Below are positions 16,498 through 26,446 of a stretch of DNA of 64,000 bases, one piece after another. The notes under the pieces are model-generated. The model had not been told where the DNA came from. It saw only the letters and a program-made list of their open reading frames with translations, and searched no databases. How positions within the stretch are numbered: the stretch's first letter is position 1; each line of letters begins with the position of its first letter. The position numbers were made by a program, and so were the translations under genes. The stretch is from Syntrophaceae bacterium UBA2280 (lineage in GTDB: Bacteria > Desulfobacterota > Syntrophia > Syntrophales > Smithellaceae): the NCBI GenBank assembly GCA_002347685.1, contig DDWS01000045.1:31540-95539 (forward strand). The letters run 5' to 3'.

Positions 16498-16874
16498 TTC
16501 CCGATCTTCGTCTGTATGCGTTCTTTATATTCCAGGATTTCGTGGCGCAGAATGTCCAGATCGGCAATGCGGTCGTCGAGTCTTTTTAAGTGATTTCCGA
16601 GAAGTTCCAGAAGCCGTTTGAGAACTTTTTCGTTGGATTTCTCATAGGTCCACATGGCTTCGAGTTCCTGCATTTCGGTGAGGGTCATGCCCATGATTTT
16701 GAGCCTTTTGATCAACTTCAGACGCCGCAGGTCCGCCTCGGTATAGATGCGGCGGCCGCCTTCAACGCGTTTGATGGAGTTGAGCAGGCCGATTTCTTCA
16801 TAGTAGCGGATGGTCCGCTGGCTCATATCCAGATTTTTCGCGAGCTCGCCGATGGATGTGTATTCTTCGCTCAT
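16494..16874 (-). CDS. MerR-family transcriptional regulator
   Basis: A 126-residue regulator. The N-terminal winged helix is SIGELAKNLDMSQRTIRYYE then EIGLLNSIKRVEGGRRIY, and the dimerisation helix runs from about 75 to 120 (ELLGNHLKRLDDRIADLDIL). No Cys cluster is present, so it is not a metal or redox sensor of the classical kind. Its start overlaps the stop of the acyl-CoA synthetase gene by 4 bases (ATGA). The arrangement resembles MerR regulators of fatty-acid or branched-chain degradation in proteobacteria, which suggests it controls the two synthetases; that is inference. Confidence 0.88.
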   Translation of the reverse strand: MSEEYTSIGELAKNLDMSQRTIRYYEEIGLLNSIKRVEGGRRIYTEADLRRLKLIKRLKIMGMTLTEMQELEAMWTYEKSNEKVLKRLLELLGNHLKRLDDRIADLDILRHEILEYKERIQTKIGK

Positions 16875-18424
16875 GAAAGGGCTTTCTTTTCTTTGAGTTC
16901 CCTTTTCAGAATTTTTCCCGACGGATTTTTAGGGAGCATGTCGGTGATAATGATCTTCTTGGGGCATTTGAACCCTGCGAGATTGGTCTTGCAATAAGCA
17001 ATCAACTCTTTTTCTTCAAGGGTAATACCTTTCTTCGGCACGACCACCGCCGCCACGATTTCAATCCACTTGGGATCGGGCAGACCGATGACGGCCACCT
17101 CTTCGATGCCCGGATATTGATACAGCACTTCTTCGACTTCGCGGGACGCCACGTTTTCGCCGCCCGTTTTAATCATGTCTTTCTTGCGGTCCACCACATA
17201 CAGATAGCCGTCGCTGTCAAACCGGCCCAGGTCTCCGCTGTGGAACCAGCCGTACTGGAAAGCGTCGTCCGTTTTTTCCGGGTCGTTGAGATAGCCGGTC
17301 ATGACATGGCCGGACCGGTGTACGATCTCTCCGACCATTCCCATGGGAACGAATCTTCCTTCATCGTCCATCAGCCGTGTTTCTACGTTAAGAACCGGTT
17401 TACCGGCCGAGCCGGGTTTGAGGAGCTGATCCTCCGGTTTCAGGATGGTGGCCACCGGTCCCATCTCCGTCTGGCCGTAGTAATTCCATAACTTCAGCCC
17501 GCGGAAGGTTACAGAAAGCTGCTTGATGATTTCTACCGGCATGATGCTCGCGCCGTAGGCGGCTTTTTTCAGACTGGCGTGGTTATGATTCTTGAATTCC
17601 GGATGGTTCAAAATCCCGATCCAGACGGTAGGCGGTGCGAACGTATGGGTGATCTGATATTGTTCGATGAGTCTGATCATCTCCAGGGGATCCGCCTTAT
17701 GCATGATCACATTGGTGGCGCCGACATACAGATAGGGCATGAGGAAGCAGTGGAGCTGGGCACAGTGGAACAGGGGCAGGGCATGAAGGCTGACATCATC
17801 GGTTTCATACTGGCCGTCGAAGATGCAGCTGTGATACTGAGACATCAGCGCACGGTGAGAGAGCATCGCGCCCTTGGGTTTGGATTCCGTGCCGCTGGTG
17901 TAGGGAATCTGAACGATATCTTCCGCGCCGACTTCCACCTGTGGTTCATCGTAGGACATCATCTCCATTTCTGCAATCAAGTCGAAGAAGCCATCCGGGA
18001 CGCCGGAACCCCCCAGCGGGATAAACCCCCATTTTTCCACGATGGAGAATTTATCCTGATCCCCGGCAATGACCGGATAGAGGATGTCTTCCACAATAAA
18101 AACACGGGAGCCCGAATGATTGACGATGTAAGCGATTTCCTCGGCGTTGAGCATGTAATTGATGGGAACCTGAATGGCGCCGATCTTGGCCAGGCCGATC
18201 ATGCTGATGGGGTAATAGTGCGAATTGTAGGCATAGACCGCCACCCGGTCGCCTTTTTTCACGCCGTAGCGGGTCATGAGATTGGCAAAACGCCTGGACT
18301 CGCGCTCGAGATCATAAAACGACAGCTTTAAATCGCGGAAGACGATAGCGGTTTTGTCGCCGTATTTTGTTGCGGTTCGCCGGGCCATGTCGCCGATGGT
18401 GTCGCGGTTGATAATGTTGCTCAT
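16871..18424 (-). CDS. Acyl-CoA synthetase (AMP-forming)
   Basis: An ANL-superfamily enzyme activating a carboxylic acid to its CoA thioester through an acyl-adenylate. The phosphate-binding motif is IPYTSGTESKPKGAMLSH, and WNYYGQTEMGPV is the A5 motif. The hinge and C-terminal motifs are GWFHSGDLGRFDSDGYLYVV, VDRKKDMIKTGGENVASREV and the catalytic Lys in PKNPSGKILKREL. It has 517 residues, of the medium/long-chain type. It is the second gene of a minus-strand operon with another synthetase upstream and merR downstream. The acid is not determinable; syntrophic fatty- or aromatic-acid use is plausible. Confidence 0.92.
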   Translation of the reverse strand: MSNIINRDTIGDMARRTATKYGDKTAIVFRDLKLSFYDLERESRRFANLMTRYGVKKGDRVAVYAYNSHYYPISMIGLAKIGAIQVPINYMLNAEEIAYIVNHSGSRVFIVEDILYPVIAGDQDKFSIVEKWGFIPLGGSGVPDGFFDLIAEMEMMSYDEPQVEVGAEDIVQIPYTSGTESKPKGAMLSHRALMSQYHSCIFDGQYETDDVSLHALPLFHCAQLHCFLMPYLYVGATNVIMHKADPLEMIRLIEQYQITHTFAPPTVWIGILNHPEFKNHNHASLKKAAYGASIMPVEIIKQLSVTFRGLKLWNYYGQTEMGPVATILKPEDQLLKPGSAGKPVLNVETRLMDDEGRFVPMGMVGEIVHRSGHVMTGYLNDPEKTDDAFQYGWFHSGDLGRFDSDGYLYVVDRKKDMIKTGGENVASREVEEVLYQYPGIEEVAVIGLPDPKWIEIVAAVVVPKKGITLEEKELIAYCKTNLAGFKCPKKIIITDMLPKNPSGKILKRELKEKKALS

Positions 18425-18455
18425 ATCTTGAACTACCTCATATCTATTTACTGAA

Positions 18456-18478
18456 GGCTATAGGCTATAGGCTGTAGG

Positions 18479-18497
<19 letters not shown>
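18456..18497. repeat. Heptamer tandem array C
   Basis: Six 7-base units: GGCTATA, GGCTATA, GGCTGTA, GGCTATG, GGCTATG, AGCTATG. The array supplies the stop codon (minus strand, 18479-18481) and the last residues of the upstream acyl-CoA synthetase. Confidence 0.9.
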
Positions 18498-20128
<1,631 letters not shown>

Positions 20129-20149
20129 AGAACACCTCCCTAAATCCAC

Positions 20150-20159
20150 TTAACGTTAA
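20150..20159. promoter_or_regulatory. TTAACGTTAA palindrome, candidate operator
   Basis: A perfect 10-base palindrome just downstream of the expected transcription start for the synthetase operon. The half TAACGTT recurs at 20182-20188 inside the promoter spacer, 31 bases away, so a repressor could hold both sites. Confidence 0.45.
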
Positions 20160-20167
20160 CTGGGTTG

Positions 20168-20195
20168 AATATAGCCGAATCTAACGTTTTGTCAA
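20168..20195 (-). promoter_or_regulatory. Sigma-70 promoter of the acyl-CoA synthetase operon
   Basis: On the minus strand a consensus TTGACA (20190-20195), a 16-base spacer and TATATT (20168-20173) lie about 40 bases before the synthetase ATG. Confidence 0.65.
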
Positions 20196-20351
20196 TAAGT
20201 TTTTTTCAGGGTGTTTTCTCTTGACAGGGTTGTTCCATACATTATAATCGACCGCGCGTTAAGGACAGTCGCTTCGGTCAATCTCAGGTGTGGGCTGTAC
20301 GGCCGCCGTCGGTTCTTGTATCCCCGATACGATCGAAAAAGGAAAACAGTC

Positions 20352-21305
20352 ATGAAAAAATTCGTACTCGCTTTTGTGTCGCTTGCTTTTTTAACCGTTG
20401 GTCCGTATGTCCCGGCAGCCGCAGCCGACTGGCCTTCAAAACCCGTGAAGCTGATTGTCGCCTACGGGCCGGGCGGCGGCACGGACATCACGGCACGCCT
20501 TTTGGCCCAGGGATTGGAAAAGGTTACAGGCAAGCCCTTTGTTGTCGTGAACATCACAGGTGGTGCAGGCTGGACCGGATGGGCCGCCATCGCCAACGCC
20601 AACCCGGACGGCTACACGATCGGCTACCTGAATATCCCCAATATGTATATGGGTTATCTTGATCCCCGGCTGAAAAGAGCGGAGAACATTGAGAGCTTCA
20701 CGCTGATTATGAACCATGTAGTCGATCCCTGTGTCTGGACGGTGAGGGCAGACAGTCCCTATAAAACCCTCAAAGATCTGATCGGGGCGATCAAGAAGTC
20801 GCCCGGTAAATTCAGCATTGCCACCCACGGCAACGGCGGCGACGATCACCTGGCCTATCTGGACATGAAAAGGATAACCGGAATCGAAATGAACGTCATC
20901 CACAACAACAGCACGGCCTTGAGCCGCTCGCAGCTTCTGGGTGGCCACGTGGATATCCTCGGCGCCAATGTGAGCGAGGTGTTCCAAAATCACCAAAGCA
21001 GGGATATGATTGTCCTGGGCGTGATGGATGAAAAACGCTCACCTTTCCTGCCGGATGTTCCAACCTTTAAGGAACATGGTTATGACGCACAATGGGCCAG
21101 TACGCGCGGTATTGGCGCCCCGGCAGGCCTTCCCGACGCAATCGTCCAGTCTCTGACCGAGGCGCTGGCCCGGGTGATTGAATCGCCGGAACATCAGGCG
21201 AAGGCGAAACAATTGGGCCTGGGTCTGAAAGTGATCCCCGAAGCCGAGTACAAGATAACGATAAAGAGTTACGAACAGCACATCAAGACCCTGATGGGCT
21301 GGTAG
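20352..21305 (+). CDS. tctC: Tripartite tricarboxylate transporter substrate-binding protein (TctC)
   Basis: A periplasmic solute-binding protein of the TTT family that delivers an organic acid to the TctA/TctB permease. The signal peptide runs from the ATG at 20352 to an AAAA-type cleavage site, and the mature protein starts DWPSKPVKLIVAYGPGGGTD, the classic opening with the ligand-binding glycine loop. GGAGWTGWAAIANANPDGYT and the late GAPAGLPDAIV are also family features. It has 317 residues. It is followed by tctB and tctA. The ligand (tricarboxylate, aromatic or other acid) is not predictable. Confidence 0.93.
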   Translation: MKKFVLAFVSLAFLTVGPYVPAAAADWPSKPVKLIVAYGPGGGTDITARLLAQGLEKVTGKPFVVVNITGGAGWTGWAAIANANPDGYTIGYLNIPNMYMGYLDPRLKRAENIESFTLIMNHVVDPCVWTVRADSPYKTLKDLIGAIKKSPGKFSIATHGNGGDDHLAYLDMKRITGIEMNVIHNNSTALSRSQLLGGHVDILGANVSEVFQNHQSRDMIVLGVMDEKRSPFLPDVPTFKEHGYDAQWASTRGIGAPAGLPDAIVQSLTEALARVIESPEHQAKAKQLGLGLKVIPEAEYKITIKSYEQHIKTLMGW

Positions 21306-21313
21306 GGATAGTC

Positions 21314-21341
21314 AGCCGGGTGCAGTTTCGTGCCCCCGGCT
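21314..21341 (+). promoter_or_regulatory. Intercistronic hairpin between tctC and tctB
   Basis: AGCCGGG (21314-21320) pairs perfectly with CCCGGCT (21335-21341). There is no T-run, so it probably stabilises or attenuates the mRNA, keeping the binding protein in excess of the permease. Confidence 0.55.
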
Positions 21342-21367
21342 GGCCATTAGGCCGGGAGACCCTTCTC

Positions 21368-21817
21368 ATGAAAACTCATTGGATCGACCGCGGCGTCGCT
21401 TTCTTTATTGCCGGCGTCTGTATCTGGCTCTACGTTCTGGCGCGGGCATTTCCCATGGGGGGCGATTTGTTTCCCAGGTTCGCCCTGGCGGTGATCATCG
21501 TTCTTTGCGCCATGATGTTTGTCCAGACGTTCCCCGGCAAATCGAAATCTTCCGCCGAATCGGCCCCGGTGATTCAGCGGCGCGACATCGCTCGTCCCTA
21601 TCTGCTTTTCGGGCTTTGTCTTCTGTATGTCCTTCTGATGGTTCTGATCGGTTATCTCGCGGGCTCGGTTTTGACGGCATTGCTGCTGCTGCCTGCGCTC
21701 GGGGCAAAAAGTAAGCCCGTCTACTTAATGATCACAGCCGGGGTGATCCTCTTTATCTATCTTTTTTTCAGCCGATTCCTGATGGTCCAGCTGCCCGTCG
21801 GGTTGATGTTTGTTTGA
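21368..21817 (+). CDS. tctB: Tripartite tricarboxylate transporter small permease (TctB)
   Basis: A four-helix inner-membrane subunit of the TTT system, 149 residues from the ATG at 21368, which follows GGGAG. The helices are seen at about 10-30, 38-55, 78-100 and 110-145. The middle contains a charged cytoplasmic loop (FPGKSKSSAESAPVIQRRD). Small TctB proteins are poorly conserved, so the call rests mainly on its place between tctC and tctA. Confidence 0.85.
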   Translation: MKTHWIDRGVAFFIAGVCIWLYVLARAFPMGGDLFPRFALAVIIVLCAMMFVQTFPGKSKSSAESAPVIQRRDIARPYLLFGLCLLYVLLMVLIGYLAGSVLTALLLLPALGAKSKPVYLMITAGVILFIYLFFSRFLMVQLPVGLMFV

Positions 21818-21839
21818 GACCTGAGGGAGAATCTTTGCC

Positions 21840-23363
21840 ATGCCGGACATCCTGATCGTTTTATCCAATCTTTCATCATCGTCGAGCATCCTGGCCATCC
21901 TGGGAGGCATCTGTGGCGGCCTCGTTGTGGGTTTTCTTCCGGGACTGACCTCAAACATGGCCATCGCCCTGCTGCTTCCCGTCACCTTCGTCATGCCGCC
22001 CATTCCGGCGCTGCTGATGCTGGTGAGCGTCTATGCTTCGTCAATTTACGCAGGATCCTTCTCGGCGATTCTCCTTCATACGCCGGGTACGTCAGCATCG
22101 GCCGCCACCGTTTTAGACGGTTTTGTGCTCACCCGGCGGGGCGAGTCCAACAAGGCCCTGCGCATCGCCACCTTCAGCTCCATGGTCGGCGGCGCCGTGA
22201 GTGCCCTGGCGCTGCTGCTTTTGGCGCCACCCCTGTCGCGGATATCCCTTTTGTTCGGCCCTGCCGAATACTTCTTCGTTGCGGTCTTCGGCCTTTCCGT
22301 TGTCGGCTCCCTTTCCTCGGGCAGTGTTGCCAAGGGGCTTCTTTCCGGCGCTCTGGGGCTGTTGTTTAGCACCGTCGGACTGGATCTGGATTCTGGCTAC
22401 CCGCGTTTCTGTTTCGGTTTCAACGGCCTGCACGCGGGTCTGGCGTTCGTCCCCGCCGTCATCGGCCTGTTTTCGATGGCCCAGGTGCTGGTCATGGCCG
22501 AGTCGTCGCACAAAAGCATCCGGCGGGTGGATGCACCCGGCGGGTTGAAATGGCGCGTCTTTCCCCGCCTGTCGGAAATCCGCAAGATCAAGACCACGGT
22601 CCTGCGCTCGTCCTTTATCGGCGTCCTTTTGGGCATCCTTCCCGGTGTGGGCGCAGATATCTCTTCCTGGGTGAGCTACAATGAGGCGAAACGCTTTTCC
22701 AAAAAACCGGAACGTTTCGGCAAGGGAGCGATTGAAGGAATCGCCGCCTCGGAGACGGCCAATAACGCGAATACAGGCGGCGCAATGATTCCCATGCTGA
22801 CGCTGGGCATTCCGGGCAGCCCCTCTGCGGCGGTCCTGATGGGCGCGCTGGTTATTCAGGGGCTCGTTCCGGGGCACCAGATCTTCGAGTCCCACGGCGA
22901 CATCATCTACACCGTGATCATCGGATTTTTTCTGGCCAACATCCTTATGGGGTTCATCGGAATGTACGCGACGCGCTACCTTTCCCATATCACCGCATTG
23001 CCCAACTATATGCTGATTCCCGTCATTGTCCTGTTTTCCGTGGTCGGCTCATACTCACTCGACCACAGCATGTTCAGTGTCGTGACGATGCTCTCCTTCG
23101 GCTTTCTGGGCTTTCTGATGCGTAAGATCGGTATGCCCCCGGCGCCGATGATTCTAGGCCTCATCCTCGGGCCCTTTGCCGAAACGGGATTTCGGCAGGC
23201 TCTGATCCTTTCGCAAGGGGACCTGCTCTCCTATCTTTTCAAAAGCCCGATCAGCCTGATCCTGATCGTTCTGACTATCCTGTCTATGGCCACAACGGTT
23301 TGGCTGAACTTCCGCAAGGGCCGAAAGCCGCTCCTTGCGGGGCAGGAATCAAAGGAAGAGTAG
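21840..23363 (+). CDS. tctA: Tripartite tricarboxylate transporter large permease (TctA)
   Basis: The large, roughly 12-helix transport subunit, 507 residues. The duplicated family motif GGLVVGFLPGLTSNMAIALL near the N-terminus and GVLLGILPGVGADISSWVSY in the second half are diagnostic, as are YAGSFSAILLHTPGTSASA and EGIAASETANNANTGGAMIP. It completes the tctCBA operon, with 22 bases between tctB and tctA. Confidence 0.96.
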   Translation: MPDILIVLSNLSSSSSILAILGGICGGLVVGFLPGLTSNMAIALLLPVTFVMPPIPALLMLVSVYASSIYAGSFSAILLHTPGTSASAATVLDGFVLTRRGESNKALRIATFSSMVGGAVSALALLLLAPPLSRISLLFGPAEYFFVAVFGLSVVGSLSSGSVAKGLLSGALGLLFSTVGLDLDSGYPRFCFGFNGLHAGLAFVPAVIGLFSMAQVLVMAESSHKSIRRVDAPGGLKWRVFPRLSEIRKIKTTVLRSSFIGVLLGILPGVGADISSWVSYNEAKRFSKKPERFGKGAIEGIAASETANNANTGGAMIPMLTLGIPGSPSAAVLMGALVIQGLVPGHQIFESHGDIIYTVIIGFFLANILMGFIGMYATRYLSHITALPNYMLIPVIVLFSVVGSYSLDHSMFSVVTMLSFGFLGFLMRKIGMPPAPMILGLILGPFAETGFRQALILSQGDLLSYLFKSPISLILIVLTILSMATTVWLNFRKGRKPLLAGQESKEE

Positions 23364-23410
23364 TCGAATGACACAGGTGACTAACAAAGAAACATTCCTT
23401 CAGGATTTTC

Positions 23411-23439
23411 TTGACACGCCCACAGTCGCTCTTTATACT
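23411..23439 (+). promoter_or_regulatory. Near-consensus sigma-70 promoter
   Basis: TTGACA (23411-23416), a 17-base spacer and TATACT (23434-23439) stand about 105 bases before the TupA-like gene. This is the best sigma-70 match noted in the window. Confidence 0.75.
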
Positions 23440-23543
23440 CCCGCCTCCGGTGCGGTCTTAATTGGAATAGCGCAACCCCGATTCGAGAAAACGGCCTGCG
23501 GCGCGCTGGCGGACCCCCCAGGCAATCCCCGGTGGAAAGAATC

Positions 23544-24476
23544 ATGATAATGATAAAAGATGCATACGAAAAAGCGACCGATCTTTTTGTAAAGTTAATC
23601 AACAGACCCTCCCGATATCTTACGGCCTGGCGGGAAGCCCGCGACAAAAGCTTTGCCTGGAAGGTTCGCTGGCGAAAGAAACATGACCGCAATCCTCTGT
23701 TTGTCGCCGTCCAGGATAAACTTGCGGTCAAGCAATACGCCCTTGACCGGGGTGTCCTTTCGGCGGAGGTTTATCATGTCACCAATCAGCCTGAAACCCT
23801 GCCGTTCGACAGGTTGCCTGAAAATTATTTCATCAAGGCAAACCATGGCTGCGGCTGGAACATTGCCTGTATCGATTCGAAACTTTACCGCTTCGCCAAC
23901 GGGAACGCTTTTATCCAGCCGGACGGTTCGCCCATGGAACCGCGCGATCTGGAAAAATTCAGGCTCTCGCGTGAGCAATGCGTTGCGCTGTGCCATCAAT
24001 GGTTGCACACAAAATACCTGGCCGATGAGTGGGCCTATCAGCCGATCGAGCCGAAACTGATCGTCGAGGAACCGCTGAGGCAGGCGGACGGCGGCGCTTT
24101 GAGAGATTATAAAATTTACGTCATGGGAGGATCGGTCAAAGCCATCAGCATCACGGGGGCCATCTTCCGGATCAATCATGTGGACCGTTTGTTTTTCGAT
24201 TGCGACTGGAATCTCTTCCCCGAAACGAAGACAAAACCCGTTCTTGGCGATCAGCTTTATCAGCGGCCCGACTCACTCGAAGAAATGGTTGCGGCAGCCG
24301 GGCGCCTGGGACGCGAACTGGATTTCGTCCGGGTGGATATGTACAACACCACACGCGGTCTGCGCCTGGGGGAGATCACGCTTTATCCCTTCGCCGGATC
24401 CCCCGGCTCTCCCAGTTCGAGTGCGGCCTTCAACAAATGGCTGGGTGATCAGTGGACCCTGCCGAATGTGGGCTGA
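23544..24476 (+). CDS. TupA-like ATP-grasp protein
   Basis: A 310-residue protein with the TupA-like ATP-grasp pattern, a family linked to polyglutamate/teichuronopeptide or capsule-associated peptide bonds. Seen are LPENYFIKANHGCGWNIACI (ATP-binding strand-loop), PKLIVEEPL, ALRDYKIYVMGGSVKAI and DFVRVDMYNTTRGLRLGEITLYPFAG (metal-binding end). The ATG at 23544 is chosen; a GTG at 23532 is in frame but weaker. A strong promoter stands upstream, so it is its own transcription unit. No glycan genes adjoin. Its partner and substrate are unknown. Confidence 0.78.
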   Translation: MIMIKDAYEKATDLFVKLINRPSRYLTAWREARDKSFAWKVRWRKKHDRNPLFVAVQDKLAVKQYALDRGVLSAEVYHVTNQPETLPFDRLPENYFIKANHGCGWNIACIDSKLYRFANGNAFIQPDGSPMEPRDLEKFRLSREQCVALCHQWLHTKYLADEWAYQPIEPKLIVEEPLRQADGGALRDYKIYVMGGSVKAISITGAIFRINHVDRLFFDCDWNLFPETKTKPVLGDQLYQRPDSLEEMVAAAGRLGRELDFVRVDMYNTTRGLRLGEITLYPFAGSPGSPSSSAAFNKWLGDQWTLPNVG

Positions 24477-24580
24477 CATCACACGGTGATCCATTTCAAT
24501 ACCCGTTGACTTCTTTGAAAATGCTGTCATCATAGCCCCTGATCATCCATGATAGAATTTCCTTTCAAGGAGGCATGTCC

Positions 24581-24814
24581 ATGGCTTCGAAAGAATGTGC
24601 GAATTGCGGATATACATCCGAGGCGCCCTTCGATGATGATATTTGTCCCGCTTGCGGACAGACGTTCTGGAAGTGCAGGGAGTGCGGCTATATCCTGAAG
24701 GCGCAAACCCTTCCGGAACAATGCCCGTCTTGCTTTAGAAAATGCGAATTTAAAAATGTCACCTGTTATACGCCGGAATGCGGCGGCCCGGGAAATATTG
24801 ACAAGACGTTGTAA
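24581..24814 (+). CDS. Small Cys-rich zinc-ribbon / rubredoxin-like protein
   Basis: A 77-residue protein with three or more CxxC-type knuckles: ECANCGYTSE, CPACGQTFWKCRECGYI and CPSCFRKCEF, plus a final CYTPECGG. The spacing fits tandem zinc ribbons or a rubredoxin-like fold that could hold iron. The start is the ATG at 24581, 7 bases after AAGGAGG; the ATG at 24575 is too close to it. It may be an electron carrier or a zinc-stabilised adaptor; nothing nearby decides. Confidence 0.72.
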   Translation: MASKECANCGYTSEAPFDDDICPACGQTFWKCRECGYILKAQTLPEQCPSCFRKCEFKNVTCYTPECGGPGNIDKTL

Positions 24815-24869
24815 TCCGCGTGAAAAGCCCGTGGAAAAATTCTTACAGACTTCAATGAAAGGAGGCGTC

Positions 24870-25337
24870 ATGAAACGCGTTGTGACGATTTATCTGGTTG
24901 TCGCTTATGCGATCGTTATGTTCGGTTGTTCCAGGCAGACCGAAGAGGGCCAGGTGAAAAAAGTCATTGCCGACATCCAGGCAGCCGGTGAAGAAAAGGA
25001 TGTCAAAACGATTCGGCAGAATCTTTCCATGAGTTACCGCGATCCACAGGGCTTCGACTATCAAGGCATTCACGGGCTGCTTGTCGGCTACTTCTTTCGA
25101 TACCCGAAGATAAAGGTTTATATCCGCGATCTGGAGGTATCCGTTTTGAATACACAGGCCGATGCCGTATTTCAGGCCGTCCTGACCAGTGCAGAAAATG
25201 CCGGGTCTTTGACGGATGTGATTCCACAGTTGCTCGGTGTCTGGAACTTTGATGTCACCCTGAAAAAAGAAGACAGCGATTGGAAAGTCACCTCCGCCAG
25301 ATGGCAGGAAGCCAGTCTCATGAAATCGGAAGAATGA
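24870..25337 (+). CDS. Lipoprotein of unknown function
   Basis: A 155-residue predicted lipoprotein: MKRVVTIYLVVAYAIVMFGC with a lipobox-like MFGC at Cys20. AAAGGAGG precedes the ATG at 24870. The mature part starts with a helix (VKKVIADIQAAGEEKDVKTI) and then alternates strands, with layout and length like NTF2/SnoaL-type small domains, but I cannot confirm the family. A strong hairpin follows. Confidence 0.65.
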   Translation: MKRVVTIYLVVAYAIVMFGCSRQTEEGQVKKVIADIQAAGEEKDVKTIRQNLSMSYRDPQGFDYQGIHGLLVGYFFRYPKIKVYIRDLEVSVLNTQADAVFQAVLTSAENAGSLTDVIPQLLGVWNFDVTLKKEDSDWKVTSARWQEASLMKSEE

Positions 25338-25397
25338 TCCGTCTGCCGGACGAAGTTGTTTCCGGATCTCTGTTGCAAAAATCACTTCCAGATTCAG

Positions 25398-25432
25398 GTC
25401 TCCCACAGGCTTTTAGAAGCCTGTGGGAGAAC
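25398..25432. terminator. Long hairpin between convergent genes
   Basis: TCTCCCACAGGCTT (25399-25412) pairs perfectly over 14 bp with 25417-25430, closing a 4-base loop. There is no T-run on either side. It sits between the lipoprotein gene and the minus-strand outer-membrane gene, and probably protects or ends both transcripts. Confidence 0.5.
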
Positions 25433-25474
25433 CATTGACTGCCTGCTGATGCGCGTTTCATGTCAACGCGGCCC

Positions 25475-25541
25475 GTGTCATTTCGGAGGTGTTTTCCCGA
25501 CAGAGGAATCCTGGATTTCTCCCCGGCGGCCGAAGTGACAT
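25475..25541. repeat. Imperfect palindromic intergenic repeat (GTCATTTCG type)
   Basis: The ends GTGTCATTTCGG (25475-25486 region) and CCGAAGTGACAT (25530-25541) are complementary over 12 bp with two wobbles, around a loop containing GAGGAATCCTGGATTTCTC. Its composition is like the dispersed GTCATTTCG...CGAAATGAC elements found between genes in many bacteria. Confidence 0.5.
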
Positions 25542-25559
25542 GACGTCCTTGACGCAACA

Positions 25560-26333
25560 CTAGAACCGGATCGTCAAGCCGGTCAGATACGTCCAATCCG
25601 TTTCCGTGGATGTCAAACCGTACTTCACACCTGCATCGATCGTGATTTTTTCCGAGACATCATAGGAGATACCGCCCAGGGCAAACGCCGGATGGTTATC
25701 GCTTCCCGGATCGGCGTTTCTTTCCGTGCCGATATTGGCCATCAGCTTGAGGTCTTTGATGACTTCTACCTCGGCTGCCACGGAGGCATGCCAGATGTCC
25801 CTGCGCTCGTCGGCATTGTTTTCGTTACGGATGTAGCCCGCGTTGGCGTGAAACGCGGCAGGCCCGAATTCTTTCGATCCGATCAGGAACATCCGATAGG
25901 CGGCGCGTCCCGCCCCGAGACCGCGATCCTCATCGCCTGTGGGCAGACTGAGTCCCGGTTTCAACGCCAGCGCCCAGCCGTCTTTTTCAAAGAAACGCCA
26001 TTTGACGTCAAACGCAATATCCGAGATTCCATCCGCACGATCCAGGCGTACATCGTTTTCGTCGAGGGTGTACCACACATAAGGTACACCCAAAACGATG
26101 TCGAGGGTCTCCATAAGGCCGATGGTCACACCCACAGCCGCCTCTCCGCCTTCGGTTTTGAAGGTTGTCAGTTCATCAGTCTTGTCCTTGTCGTAGAAGA
26201 AAGACAGGCCCACTTCCACCTGGCCTCTGCCCTTACCCGCGGTTCCCGCATCATCCGTCACCAGCGGATGCCCCGCAAACGCCATACTGTTCATCACAAA
26301 AAAACCCATTACCGATAAAACTACACGCTTCAT
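25560..26333 (-). CDS. Outer-membrane beta-barrel-like protein of the phenol-MetA/transporter type
   Basis: An exported protein of 257 residues from the ATG at 26333 behind AAGGAG; an upstream in-frame extension is not credible. The signal peptide ends AFA, and the mature start GHPLVTDDAGTAGKGRGQVE is typical of the "meta-pathway of phenol degradation" barrel family. Alternating strands (KTEGGEAAVGVTIGLMETLD, LALKPGLSLPTGDE) continue to the last residue Phe, as in outer-membrane barrels. It lies downstream of the feo cluster on the same strand, so it may share Fur control. The cargo is unknown. Confidence 0.72.
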   Translation of the reverse strand: MKRVVLSVMGFFVMNSMAFAGHPLVTDDAGTAGKGRGQVEVGLSFFYDKDKTDELTTFKTEGGEAAVGVTIGLMETLDIVLGVPYVWYTLDENDVRLDRADGISDIAFDVKWRFFEKDGWALALKPGLSLPTGDEDRGLGAGRAAYRMFLIGSKEFGPAAFHANAGYIRNENNADERRDIWHASVAAEVEVIKDLKLMANIGTERNADPGSDNHPAFALGGISYDVSEKITIDAGVKYGLTSTETDWTYLTGLTIRF

Positions 26334-26446
26334 TTCTTTTCTCCTTCTATTTGAATTTGTAAGCAATGATTTCAAACCGAATCCAACGGAATCGCAAAAT
26401 ACCCCGCGGCAGGCAACGGTCGCGACCAATCTCTGCAATTGATTTT

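Noticed and set aside
17579..18331. 250-aa open frame on the plus strand
   Set aside because: Antisense to the acyl-CoA synthetase; no ribosome site and no recognisable motif.
22113..22988. 291-aa open frame on the minus strand
   Set aside because: Antisense shadow of tctA, with a composition (Asp/Arg/His/Gly-rich) typical of reversed GC-rich codons.
23335..23547. 70-aa open frame spanning the end of tctA and its downstream gap
   Set aside because: Begins inside tctA, has no ribosome site, and covers the promoter of the TupA-like gene.
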